Translations under genes and position numbers: made by a program | Source of the DNA: Streptomyces niger | GTDB lineage: Bacteria > Actinomycetota > Actinomycetes > Streptomycetales > Streptomycetaceae | Direction of reading: 5' to 3' | Length of the DNA stretch: 64,000 bases | Assembly: GCF_000718305.1 (NCBI RefSeq) | Contig: NZ_JOFQ01000002.1 | Location: 574,503 to 638,502, forward strand | Shown: positions 27,135 to 35,248 of the stretch, piece by piece | Layout of the letters: every line of letters starts with the position of its first letter | Numbering within the stretch: the first letter of the stretch is position 1 | The notes under the pieces: generated by a model | Databases searched by the model: none | What the model saw: only the letters and a program-made list of their open reading frames with translations | Told to the model about the DNA's origin: nothing

Positions 27135-27752
27135 TCAGGGCGACTGGAAAGCCAGCCTGGCCGCGAAACCGATGAGCAGCAGGCCGGTCGTCTGCTCGAT
27201 GCGGGCCCGTACGCGTGGCCGGCGCAGCCACCTGCCCAGGCGGTCGACCGTGAGGACGTACAGACTGAACCACATCAGGTAGATCGCGGCGAAGACCGCC
27301 GACAGCAGCAGCGCCTTGAGCATGACGCTGCCCCTGGTCGGCAGGAATTGCGGCAGGAAGGTCACGAAGAACAGAGCGACCTTGGGGTTGAGCGCGTTGG
27401 ACAGGAAGCCGTGGCGCAGGTTCTTCCTGCCCTTCGCCCCGCGGTCCCAGGCGTCGCCGTCCGTGCTCTCCTTCATGGTGTGTCGGGCACTGCGCAGGGT
27501 GGCGATGCCCATCCACACCAGGTAGACCGCGCCGACGACCTTCAGCACGGTGAAAGCGGTCGCCGAGGCGAGCAGCACCGCGGAGATGCCGAGCACCGCG
27601 GCGCCGACGTGCACGCTCAGGCCGAGCACCCCGCCCAGCATGGTGAGCAATCCGGCCCTGCGGCCGGACACCAGTGAGTTCCGGGTGATCAGGGCCTGGT
27701 CCGGTCCCGGGATCATGATGAGGACCAGGGACGCGGCCGCGAAGGTCAGCAC
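27135..27752 (-). CDS. LysE-family amino acid exporter
   Basis: This 205-residue membrane protein belongs to the LysE/RhtB translocator family. It has the signature IMIPGPDQALITRNSLVSGRRAGLL at residues 12-36 (typically PGP near the N-terminus), about six hydrophobic segments, and GFLSNALNPKVALFFVTFLPQF near 113. The GTG at 27752 overlaps the end of the thioesterase gene, so it is translated with the NRPS operon. Family members export amino acids and small derivatives. It is the last gene before the terminator and probably exports the small product or an intermediate of the cysteine NRPS branch. Confidence 0.9.
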   Translation of the reverse strand: MLTFAAASLVLIMIPGPDQALITRNSLVSGRRAGLLTMLGGVLGLSVHVGAAVLGISAVLLASATAFTVLKVVGAVYLVWMGIATLRSARHTMKESTDGDAWDRGAKGRKNLRHGFLSNALNPKVALFFVTFLPQFLPTRGSVMLKALLLSAVFAAIYLMWFSLYVLTVDRLGRWLRRPRVRARIEQTTGLLLIGFAARLAFQSP

Positions 27753-28516
27753 GTGGCAGCCCCCTCGTGGGCGCCGAGCGTGCGGAGGGCGCCCGCCAGC
27801 GTCCGCAGCACCACGGCGGGTCGCTCGCGCAGATAGAAGTGGCCGCCGGGGAACTGGCGTACGGTCACTTCACCCGTGGTGTGTTCCTGCCAGGCCGCCA
27901 ACTGCTCCGCGGTCACGCGGTCGTCGGCGCCGCCGAAGACCGTGATGGGCAGGTCGAGCGGCTCCTCGGCCCGCCACTCGTACGTTTCGAGTACGGCGTA
28001 GTCGGCCCGTAGCGGCCCGATGGTGAGCGCCGCCAACTCCGGCGTCGCGAGGACCTCTGCGGGGATGCCGCCGTGTCGCTGCGCCACCGCGTCGAGCAGC
28101 TCGGCGTCCGGCAGCAGATGCAGTTCGCCGCCCGCCCTGTGCAGGTGGGGAGCGGGCAGGCCGGAGACGACGAGGCGGGCGGGCAGGGGGCCGCCGGTCG
28201 CGCGCAGTCTGCGGGTGACCTCGTATGCGACGAGCGAGCCGAGGCTGTGTCCGAAGAACGCGAAGGGCGCGCTGTCGAATGCGACACCGGCGAGGAACGC
28301 CTCGACGAGCTCGTCCATCGAGGTGAGGGGCGGTTCGGCGGCCCGAGACCCACGGCCGGGCAGCTGGACGGCTTGCGGTGCGGCGCCGCGCAGGTCGCGG
28401 GCCCAGCGCAGATATTCAGCGGCGGAGCCGCCCCCGTGTGCGAAGCAGTAGAGCTTGGGGGCGGCAGGCCGCGGCGCCCCGCTGATCAACCAGCGGGGCG
28501 ACGTGGCGACGTTCAT
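27746..28516 (-). CDS. type II thioesterase
   Basis: This 256-residue alpha/beta hydrolase is of the RifR/GrsT type. It has the nucleophile motif FFGHSLGS near residue 90, an acid in VFGGADDRVT near 197, and the late His in FPGGHFYL near 225. These enzymes clear wrongly loaded acyl groups from NRPS carrier domains. It lies 7 bases after the free carrier protein and overlaps the LysE exporter. Because the NRPS next to it has no terminal thioesterase, it could also release the product, but editing is the better-supported role. Confidence 0.9.
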   Translation of the reverse strand: MNVATSPRWLISGAPRPAAPKLYCFAHGGGSAAEYLRWARDLRGAAPQAVQLPGRGSRAAEPPLTSMDELVEAFLAGVAFDSAPFAFFGHSLGSLVAYEVTRRLRATGGPLPARLVVSGLPAPHLHRAGGELHLLPDAELLDAVAQRHGGIPAEVLATPELAALTIGPLRADYAVLETYEWRAEEPLDLPITVFGGADDRVTAEQLAAWQEHTTGEVTVRQFPGGHFYLRERPAVVLRTLAGALRTLGAHEGAATC

Positions 28517-28523
28517 GGGTTCC

Positions 28524-28790
28524 TCACACTCGGGCCGGGAGCGGTGCGGTCAGATGGCGGGCCAGGGCATCGGCGGTGAAATGGTCGAGGACGTCCCGCG
28601 GGCGAACCGGTACGTGCAGTTCGTCGCGGACCCGAGCGCAGATCACCAACGTGGTCGCCGAGTCCACACCGAGGGCGTCCAGCGGGGTGGCCGGGTCGAT
28701 CTCGTGCGCGGGCACGTCGAGGATCTCGGCCAGGAAGTCGACGAGCCATTCGACGATCTCGGCATGGCTCGACTGAGGTGCACGATTCAT
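28524..28790 (-). CDS. free-standing acyl/peptidyl carrier protein
   Basis: This 88-residue carrier protein has the phosphopantetheine Ser in LGVDSATTL near residue 44, preceded by the usual acidic helix (HEIDPATPLDAL). It starts 6 bases after the NRPS stop. The NRPS already has its own carrier domain, so this one may receive the finished thiazoline acyl group for transfer, or load a starter. The BtrH-like transferase at 11.3 kb is of a family that takes acyl groups from free carrier proteins, so the two could work together. That link is inference. Confidence 0.9.
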   Translation of the reverse strand: MNRAPQSSHAEIVEWLVDFLAEILDVPAHEIDPATPLDALGVDSATTLVICARVRDELHVPVRPRDVLDHFTADALARHLTAPLPARV

Positions 28791-28796
28791 TGCTCA

Positions 28797-31700
28797 CTAC
28801 TCCGCAGGCATGAGTTCGGACGGGCCGAGGAGCGTCTCGAGATGAGCGTCGAGCGCCTCCACGGTGGTGTACTGCAGGACCGTGCTGACCGGCATGTCCA
28901 CGGCGAACGCGGATTGCAGCTTGGCGACCAGCCGGGCGGCGAGCAGCGAGTCGCCGCCCGCTTCCAGGAAGTCGTCGGCCAGGTCCACCTTGTTCAGGCC
29001 GAGCACCTCGCGCCAGATGTCGACGAGCTTGCGCTGCCGGTCGGTGCGCGGCGGCTTGGCCGGCCTGCTGCGGGTCGAACCGCGGGCACCCGCCTTGGCC
29101 AGCGCGGCACGGTCCACCTTGCCGGTGGCGCTGAGCGGCAGCTCGTCCAGGGCGTAGAGGTGCGCGGGCACCATGTGCTTGGCCAGGTGCTCGGCGGCGT
29201 AGGCGCGCAGTTCCTCGGGGTTGAACCGGCGGCGGCTGCCCGGGGCCTGGGCGACGATGACATCGAAGCCGACGGAGGCCGGGCCGCCGACGGTGGTGAG
29301 GACGGCGGCCTCATCGAAGCCCGCGGCGGCGAGCTCCCGGTGCCACTGGTCGCGGTCGAGCAGACAGTGCCCGGTGCGCAGGTCGGTGTCCTCGAAGTTG
29401 TCGAAGCCCTGCTGGAGGCCCATGACGAGGTCGAACCAGGGGTGGAACGTGGTCTGCTCGACCATGAGCAGAACGCCGCCGGGGGCGAGGACGGAGCGCA
29501 GGTTGTGCAGGGTGCGCCGGACCTGCCGCATGTCATGGATCACGCTCGCGGCGATGACCAGGTCCGCGGCCTGACCGTCGAACCCCTGGGTGGCCGGCGG
29601 CAGATCGAGGTCGAAGAGGTCGTAGCGCAGGAAGGGGTGGGCGGCGAAGGCGGTCTGCGCCTTGTCCATGAAGTAGCGCGAGATGTCCGTGAAGACGTAC
29701 TCGGTGCGGTCCGCCGGGAGCAGCGGCAGCAGGTGCCGGGTCAGCGAGCCGTAGCCCGCGCCGACCTCGATCACCTTCAGGGGGCGGTCCGCCGGCCACT
29801 GACCGACCATCTCGCGCACCGCATCGGTCGCGGCCGCGTAGGTCGGGCCGAACAGCTGCTTGTACACGCCGGGGGTGCGGTCGGAGGCGTACAGCTCGGC
29901 GGAGTGGACGCTCTGGGTGAGCACGTCGGCCAGGTTTCCGGCCAGGGAGAGCATCCAGTCGCTGACGTCCGCGGGAATCTCCAGGACGTCCGCGAGGACG
30001 GTACGCACGCGCGCCCCGAGCTCGGCGGGCAGCTCTCCGGGCAGCTCGCGCACCACTTCCAGGTCGTCCCCGGTGGCGCGCAGATAGCCGTCGTCGCAGA
30101 GGGCCTGCACGGCGCGGGTGAGCCAGCGCTCGTAGCGGGGCGCGACGCCGGCGCCGCGCAGGGCTGCGGAGTCGAACCGTGCTCCGGTGGTGTGCGGCAT
30201 GCCCAGGGCGCGGAAGCCCACGGCGGTCGCCGTGACGTAGACCTCGTTGAGCGCTTCCCACGCGGCCCGCAGCCGGTCGGGCGTCGGCCCCTCGGCCGGT
30301 CGGCCCGCCACCGAGCACAGCGCCTTCCACTGGGCGCGGGACACGTCCGGGTCGGCGTGCTCGGCCACGAAGAGGCTGTCGTCCTCCTTCGCCGGCACGA
30401 CGTAGCCCAGGACGCGGGCGGCGCCACTGCCGTCGGTGGACTTCACCACCACGGCGGCGTCGACACCGGGGTGGCCCGACAGGGTCGCCTCGATCTCGCC
30501 GAGCTCCACGCGATGACCGTTGATCTTGACCTGGCCGTCGCGACGGCCGAGGAACTCGATCGTGCCGTCCGCCGTATAGCGGCCGTAGTCGCCGGTGCGG
30601 TACAGGCGTTCGCCGGTGCGCGGATGCGTCACATAGCTCGCGGCGGTGCGCTCCTCGTCGGCCCAGTAGCCGCGGGCCAGGCCCACGCCGCCGATGTAGA
30701 GCTCGCCGGCGGTCCACACCGGGCACGGCCGGAGCTGTTCGTCGAGGACGTGGAAGGTCTGGTTGCGCAGCGGGGTGCCGTACGGAATGCTCTTCGCGCC
30801 CGGCGGGACCTCGTCGACGCGGTGGTGGATGGACCAGATCGACGCCTCGGTGGCACCGCCCAGGCTGATGATCTCCGCATCGGGCCACAGGGCATGGATG
30901 CGGTCGGGCAGGTCGACCGGGATCCAGTCGCCGCTGAGCATGATCAGACGCAGCTGCTCGGGTATGTCGCCGCCTGCTTCGAGGTGTTCCACCAGCATCT
31001 GCATCTGGGCGGGGACGGAGTTCCACACGGTCACTCCGTGTCGGCCCATGACCTTGGCCCAGTGCGCGGGCTCCGAGCGCATGTCCGGGTCGGGCAGCAC
31101 GAGGGCGGCGCCCGTGGCGAAGGTGCCGAAGATGTCGTAGACGGACAGGTCGAAGCCGAGGTCGGCGAGGCCGAAGACCCGGTCGTCGGCGCCGATGCCG
31201 AAGCGCTCGTTGATGTCGACGACGGTGTTGAGCGCTGCGTGGTGCTCGATCATCACGCCCTTGGGCGCGCCGGTCGACCCGGACGTGTAGATGACGTACG
31301 CCAGGTCCTCGGCCGCCGCCGGTCCGGAGGAGCCTGCACCGTGGTCGACGAGCGCGGGCGGCACCTGGTCGGCGAGGATGCGCGGGAGACCGTCGGGCCA
31401 TCCCAGTGCCGTGTCGAGCGTCTGGTCGGTCACAGCCGCCAGGGCGTCGCCGTCCTGCAGGATACGCGTCCTGCGCTGGTCGGGAAGTTGCGTGTTGACC
31501 GGGAGGTAGGCGCCGCCGGCCAGCATCACCCCGCAGGCGGCGGCGACCTGCTCGGGTCCCTTGTCCAGGACGACGCCGACGAGCCGGTCGCGCAAGGGCA
31601 GGTCGCTGCCGACCTGCGTGGCGACGGCGGCGCCGATGGCGCCGGCCTGTGCGGCCAGTTCGCCGTAGGTCACGGTCCGCGTCGCGGTCAGGACGGCGGG

Positions 31701-33188
31701 CCGGTCGGGGGTCTTCGCCGCCTGTGCGAGGAACGGCTCGTGGAGCAGGCCCGCGGGGCGGGTGCCTGCCGTGGCGTTGCTCCGCTCCCGTCCGCTGAGC
31801 TGCTGCGCGGGCAGCGGCACGGTGAGGTCCTCGCCCCACATGGTGTCGTCGTTCGCGAGCCGGCTGACCATGCCGCAGTACGTGGCGAACATGTCGTCGA
31901 GCAGCCCTTCGGGGAAGAGCTCCTCCACGCAGTCCCAGGTCAGGTCGAGCGTCCCGGTGATGTCGACGACCTGGTGGTCGAGCCACACCTGCGGGGTCTG
32001 GCTGACCCGGTACGAGATGTCGCCGAAGTAGTCCATGGAGCCGGAGACGTCGGCCGCGGTGCCGAGCCCGCTGGTGAACACCACCGGCATGGTCTCGAAA
32101 CCGCTCTGCAGGCCGAGCCTGCGCCGCTCGCGCAGGGTCTGCAGGGCACTGACGTGGCGGTGCCGCAGGTCCTTCTGGAGCTGGGCCTGCGTGGCCTCGA
32201 CGCGGGCGTCCAGCGGCCGGCCGGCGGAGGCATCCATCTCCAGCAGGCAGATGGAGGTGAAGTCACCGACGATGCGGCGCAGGTGGGGGTGGACGGTCCG
32301 CTTTCCGGCCGCGCTCTGCGACAGGAGCAGCGGCAGTCGGTTGAAGAGGGTGAGGTTGAGGGTGAAGCGGCGGGTGCCGCTCCAGGTCGCCAGCACCTCG
32401 GAGAAGATCGTCGCGAGGACCGCGGTGGGGGTCAGCCCACGCTCCTCGCACCGTGCCTGGAGCCGCTTCCACTCGTCCTGCGGGAGATGGAACTCGCGGT
32501 GCGTGAAACGCGGCTTGTGCACGCTGACCGGGGACTTGGCGAGCGGCAGGTCCGGCGGCGGCGCGAGGGTGGTGGCGCGCGAGGTCCAGTACTCCAGCGC
32601 CTTCCGGTGACGGGGCGCCTGGGAGCCGCGCTCCAGCGCGAGCGCGTAGTCGCGGAACGTCAGATCGACGGGCGGGAGCTGGAGGTCGGGGTCCTGGCAC
32701 AGGGCACTCCACTCGCTGAACAGGAGCGTGAGGCTGGCCAGGTCGACCATGAGCAGGTCGAGGCTGATGTGGAGGCGGTCGTGGTCGGGCAGGCGGGAGA
32801 GGCGGATGTCGAACAGCGGCCAGTCGGCGGCCGTGTAGACGTGGTGCGACATCTCGTCGCGGATCTCCAGGAGTCTGCGCTCCGCTTCCTCTTCGGGTGC
32901 GGAGCGCAGGTCGGTACATCGCACCTGGAACGCCGGCACCGTCGCAAGGACCTGTTGCTGTCCGTCCTCTCCCACGACCGCGCGCAACATGTCGTGGCGC
33001 TCGATCAGTTGGCGCCAGGCCCGGGACAGGACTTCGGGGTCGAGGCGGCGGCCTTCGAGTTCGAAGTACGCGTGCGGTGCCACATTGCCCAGGACGAAGT
33101 TGGATCCCCGTCCGACCCAGTACGCGTACTGGATCTCGGTCAGCGGGAACTTCTGATAGCGGTCCTCGTTCTGGTGACGGCTGAGCAT
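28797..33188 (-). CDS. cysteine-specific NRPS, Cy-A(MT)-PCP
   Basis: This 1463-residue synthetase has a heterocyclisation domain (residues 5-430) with the diagnostic DxxxxDxxS motif (DLLMVDLAS, near 142-150). An adenylation domain follows (A3 YVIYTSGSTG near 630), split by a methyltransferase (about 930-1280, SAM loop VIEVGAGYGSL near 1142) between A8 and the late A10 (LPLSATGKVD). A carrier domain ends the protein (EAGGDSLLAARL near 1409). Pocket residues read D-L-Y-N-M-S-L-I-W, the known cysteine code. It therefore couples an upstream acyl group to Cys, closes a thiazoline and probably methylates it, much like PchF. It lacks a thioesterase and reductase. ATG 33188 follows GGGAGAG. Confidence 0.94.
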   Translation of the reverse strand: MLSRHQNEDRYQKFPLTEIQYAYWVGRGSNFVLGNVAPHAYFELEGRRLDPEVLSRAWRQLIERHDMLRAVVGEDGQQQVLATVPAFQVRCTDLRSAPEEEAERRLLEIRDEMSHHVYTAADWPLFDIRLSRLPDHDRLHISLDLLMVDLASLTLLFSEWSALCQDPDLQLPPVDLTFRDYALALERGSQAPRHRKALEYWTSRATTLAPPPDLPLAKSPVSVHKPRFTHREFHLPQDEWKRLQARCEERGLTPTAVLATIFSEVLATWSGTRRFTLNLTLFNRLPLLLSQSAAGKRTVHPHLRRIVGDFTSICLLEMDASAGRPLDARVEATQAQLQKDLRHRHVSALQTLRERRRLGLQSGFETMPVVFTSGLGTAADVSGSMDYFGDISYRVSQTPQVWLDHQVVDITGTLDLTWDCVEELFPEGLLDDMFATYCGMVSRLANDDTMWGEDLTVPLPAQQLSGRERSNATAGTRPAGLLHEPFLAQAAKTPDRPAVLTATRTVTYGELAAQAGAIGAAVATQVGSDLPLRDRLVGVVLDKGPEQVAAACGVMLAGGAYLPVNTQLPDQRRTRILQDGDALAAVTDQTLDTALGWPDGLPRILADQVPPALVDHGAGSSGPAAAEDLAYVIYTSGSTGAPKGVMIEHHAALNTVVDINERFGIGADDRVFGLADLGFDLSVYDIFGTFATGAALVLPDPDMRSEPAHWAKVMGRHGVTVWNSVPAQMQMLVEHLEAGGDIPEQLRLIMLSGDWIPVDLPDRIHALWPDAEIISLGGATEASIWSIHHRVDEVPPGAKSIPYGTPLRNQTFHVLDEQLRPCPVWTAGELYIGGVGLARGYWADEERTAASYVTHPRTGERLYRTGDYGRYTADGTIEFLGRRDGQVKINGHRVELGEIEATLSGHPGVDAAVVVKSTDGSGAARVLGYVVPAKEDDSLFVAEHADPDVSRAQWKALCSVAGRPAEGPTPDRLRAAWEALNEVYVTATAVGFRALGMPHTTGARFDSAALRGAGVAPRYERWLTRAVQALCDDGYLRATGDDLEVVRELPGELPAELGARVRTVLADVLEIPADVSDWMLSLAGNLADVLTQSVHSAELYASDRTPGVYKQLFGPTYAAATDAVREMVGQWPADRPLKVIEVGAGYGSLTRHLLPLLPADRTEYVFTDISRYFMDKAQTAFAAHPFLRYDLFDLDLPPATQGFDGQAADLVIAASVIHDMRQVRRTLHNLRSVLAPGGVLLMVEQTTFHPWFDLVMGLQQGFDNFEDTDLRTGHCLLDRDQWHRELAAAGFDEAAVLTTVGGPASVGFDVIVAQAPGSRRRFNPEELRAYAAEHLAKHMVPAHLYALDELPLSATGKVDRAALAKAGARGSTRSRPAKPPRTDRQRKLVDIWREVLGLNKVDLADDFLEAGGDSLLAARLVAKLQSAFAVDMPVSTVLQYTTVEALDAHLETLLGPSELMPAE

Positions 33189-33241
33189 GAACCCGAACTC
33201 TCCCTGTGTTTCACGGATTGAGTAATGAAATTGCAGAGGTA

Positions 33242-33952
33242 CTACCGGTGGATTCGGGGGCGGGGGAACGATGACGAGAGCACCCGCGCGGCGTCGCCGA
33301 CGAGGTCCGTGCCGCTGCGGACGGACGGAGCGGCTTCGGGCCCCAGCACCGCGAGCGACCCCACGTACGGGGCGGGCAGCGGAAGGTCCGAGAGGGAGTA
33401 GTCCGCCGGGCGGCCGAGTTCCTCGGGAAGCGCACGGAGCGTCGAGCCGAGTACCTCGATGCGCTGCGGATGGATCGCGAGCCCCCTGCCGACGGCCTTC
33501 AGCACGGCTTCTTTGCGCGTCCACAGTCGTGCGAAGTCGGCGTAGCTCCCGCAGGCGGCGCGTTCCCGCTCCGTGAGCGCCGAGGCCGGTGGCTGCTCCC
33601 CGGCCGTGCTGTCCTCCACGTCGAGGCCGACGGCCCGGTCCGAGACGGCGACCACGGCGAGCCCTCCGGCGTGCGAGAGCGAGAAGTCCAGGCCCGGGGC
33701 ACCGGCCTCCACGACCGGTTTCCCATGCCCCGGGGCGCCGCAGTGGGTGCAGGACCGATCGAAGCGCAGGGCGGCCGGGTCTCGGCCCAGCTTCTCGCCG
33801 AGGACGAGTCGTACCAGCACCCATGCGGCGAGGAAGCGGTTCCGGTCCGCCGCGGGCAGGATCTGCCGGCGGCGCGCGCGGTCGCGCCCGTCCAGGAGTA
33901 CGGCGAGTGATTCGGGTACCTGGTCGACGCCGACGTACCAGACGTCAGCCAC
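33242..33952 (-). CDS. Sfp-type 4'-phosphopantetheinyl transferase
   Basis: This 236-residue PPTase activates carrier proteins with phosphopantetheine from CoA. The core motifs are visible: the magnesium-binding AVGLDVED near residue 107 and FARLWTRKEAVLKAVGRGL near 140, plus the N-terminal substrate part FDRSCTHCGAPGHGKP near 65. The GTG start at 33952 lies inside the last codons of the preceding 62-residue frame (8-nt overlap), so translation is coupled. It lies 53 bases before the NRPS and most likely activates both NRPSs and the two free carrier proteins of this region. Confidence 0.93.
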   Translation of the reverse strand: MADVWYVGVDQVPESLAVLLDGRDRARRRQILPAADRNRFLAAWVLVRLVLGEKLGRDPAALRFDRSCTHCGAPGHGKPVVEAGAPGLDFSLSHAGGLAVVAVSDRAVGLDVEDSTAGEQPPASALTERERAACGSYADFARLWTRKEAVLKAVGRGLAIHPQRIEVLGSTLRALPEELGRPADYSLSDLPLPAPYVGSLAVLGPEAAPSVRSGTDLVGDAARVLSSSFPRPRIHR

Positions 33953-34133
33953 GGGCGCCCTGCTTCACCACGCGGCCCGGATCGCCGGGCCCGGCTCCGG
34001 CGCCGCCCCCGGCGGTCCGGCCCTTCGTCTCGTCGATGTCCGCGTACGGAACAAGGACGTCTCCCGAGACCCCCACGCTCGCCGCTGCGGAGCCTGCGGC
34101 TCGGGCAGCCGGCATCTCGGGCACCACGTCCAC
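33945..34133 (-). CDS. 62-residue protein of unknown function, coupled to the PPTase
   Basis: I do not recognise this 62-residue protein. The GTG start at 34133 has a perfect GGAGG six bases upstream, and its end overlaps the PPTase start by 8 nt, both good signs of real translation. The sequence has no cysteines and no membrane segment. An Ala/Ser/Gly-rich first third leads to a more defined middle (DVLVPYADIDETKGR, about residues 26-40) and a Gly-rich, basic tail. Possible roles are a translational coupler, a small carrier-associated factor, or a ribosomal peptide substrate. Nothing in it decides between them. Confidence 0.55.
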   Translation of the reverse strand: MDVVPEMPAARAAGSAAASVGVSGDVLVPYADIDETKGRTAGGGAGAGPGDPGRVVKQGARG

Positions 34134-34169
34134 GACGTTCCTCCGTTCCTCTTCGAGCAGGCTGGTCGG

Positions 34170-34406
34170 TCAGGCCACCGGGGCGAGGAAGTTCTCGTTG
34201 ATCCGGTCGATGGTGCGGAAGTCGGCGACGCTCAGCGACGTGACGTCGATCTGCTTTCCGGACAGTTCCTCCAGCAGGCCGATGAATTCCAGGAACGAGA
34301 CCGACGCGATGAGCCGGGATTCGATGAGGTCGGTGTCCCCGGCGATCTCTCCCTCCAGCTCCGGGTTCTTGGAGCGGATCCAGTCGATGATTTCCTGCAT
34401 GCCCAT
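34170..34406 (-). CDS. acyl carrier protein for the aminoacyl ligase
   Basis: This 78-residue carrier protein has the modification site in SRLIASVSFLEFIGLLEEL near residues 28-46. The usual Asp-Ser-Leu reads Ala-Ser-Val, with the phosphopantetheine Ser retained. The downstream SFLEFIGLLEE helix resembles carriers that partner aminoacyl:carrier-protein ligases rather than fatty acid carriers. It lies 6 bases after the ligase gene on the same strand, which supports a dedicated pair. I propose that it holds the amino acid while the AurF-like enzyme oxidises its nitrogen, then hands it to the cysteine NRPS. Confidence 0.87.
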   Translation of the reverse strand: MGMQEIIDWIRSKNPELEGEIAGDTDLIESRLIASVSFLEFIGLLEELSGKQIDVTSLSVADFRTIDRINENFLAPVA

Positions 34407-34412
34407 TCCTTC

Positions 34413-35237
34413 CTAAGCTGCCGATTCGTTGATCGCGACGAGCGCCCGCCGAGCGTCGCCGTGCACCTGCAGGAGCGCATGGACCCAGCGCTCCACACCG
34501 AACGCCAGGCACCCGCTGTAGGCGGATTCCGCCGCGAAGGAGATGCCCAGCCGCTCACCGAAGAAGTTGCGGTGTCGGTTGACCGACGCGATGGCGGTCC
34601 CGTCGTCCGACAGGAACTCGAACTTCACGGGGTCCAACTGGTTGAGGAGCGACCGCGAGCCGTCACCGAGGTAGAACGGGTCGGTCGCGCCCTCCTTGCG
34701 CACCTTGATCCCGAGCTGGTCGGCCAGGCCCAGCACGAGCTCGGTCGACCGGCTCAGGTGGTCCACCACGCCCTCCTGGCTGCCGACGTGGAGCACCTCA
34801 CGCATGTGGAAGGCGCGGAGTCGGCGCAGGCCGTCGTAGTGGTCCTCGTTCCTGAAGCAGCGGCCGATCGAGGTGATGACCTCGGGCGTCTCGATGCTGC
34901 GCTCCTGCAGCGACACCAGCAGGCCGTAGCACGTCGCCGTCGGCAGGTAGCAGCCGGTCGAGACGAGCGGGTGCTCGGGGGACGGGGTCGTGGCCTCCCC
35001 CTGTGCCAGTTCCTCCCGGGACCGGTCCGTCAGGGTGGCCACCGGCTGCGCGAGGTGGGGGAAGTTGCGGAAGAAGTCGAGGCGCGCCAGGTCCGTCTCG
35101 GGGAGCAATGCCGGGCCGGCCACCGGTCGGCCGCCCAGAGCGTCGGCGATGTCCTGGAAGCGGCCCTCAAGGGCGTCGAACAGGGCAGCCTCTTCGGATC
35201 CGAGGACCGCTATTCCAGGTGCGACAAATGTCGGCAT
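34413..35237 (-). CDS. aminoacyl-tRNA-synthetase-like amino acid:[carrier protein] ligase
   Basis: This 274-residue protein matches the truncated class II synthetase homologues (atypical SerRS-related) that load an amino acid on a carrier protein instead of tRNA. Class II motif 2 is seen in IGRCFRNEDHYDGLRRLRAFHMRE (about residues 123-146) and motif 3 in the late SGCLAFGVERWVHAL near 240. Likely zinc ligands are the Cys in STGCYLPTATC, the Glu in HMREVLHVG and the Cys in YSGCLAFGVERW. No tRNA-binding domain is present. It is flanked by its carrier protein (6 bases downstream) and the N-oxygenase (11 bases upstream). Known members activate Gly, Ala or Ser; the amino acid here cannot be assigned. 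Confidence 0.87.
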   Translation of the reverse strand: MPTFVAPGIAVLGSEEAALFDALEGRFQDIADALGGRPVAGPALLPETDLARLDFFRNFPHLAQPVATLTDRSREELAQGEATTPSPEHPLVSTGCYLPTATCYGLLVSLQERSIETPEVITSIGRCFRNEDHYDGLRRLRAFHMREVLHVGSQEGVVDHLSRSTELVLGLADQLGIKVRKEGATDPFYLGDGSRSLLNQLDPVKFEFLSDDGTAIASVNRHRNFFGERLGISFAAESAYSGCLAFGVERWVHALLQVHGDARRALVAINESAA

Positions 35238-35248
35238 GAGATCTCCCG

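Noticed and set aside
28797..33188. Pyochelin/yersiniabactin-like siderophore cluster
   Set aside because: The cysteine Cy-A-MT-PCP module is similar, but there is no salicylate synthase, aryl-activating enzyme, thiazoline reductase or iron transporter in the window.
28455..33221. Open frame of about 1588 codons on the plus strand
   Set aside because: It is antisense to the Cy-A-MT-PCP NRPS and has no domains or ribosome site of its own.
34413..35237. Housekeeping seryl-tRNA synthetase or a peptide aminoacyl-tRNA ligase
   Set aside because: The tRNA-binding coiled-coil is missing, the length fits carrier-protein ligases, and a carrier protein gene follows by 6 bases.
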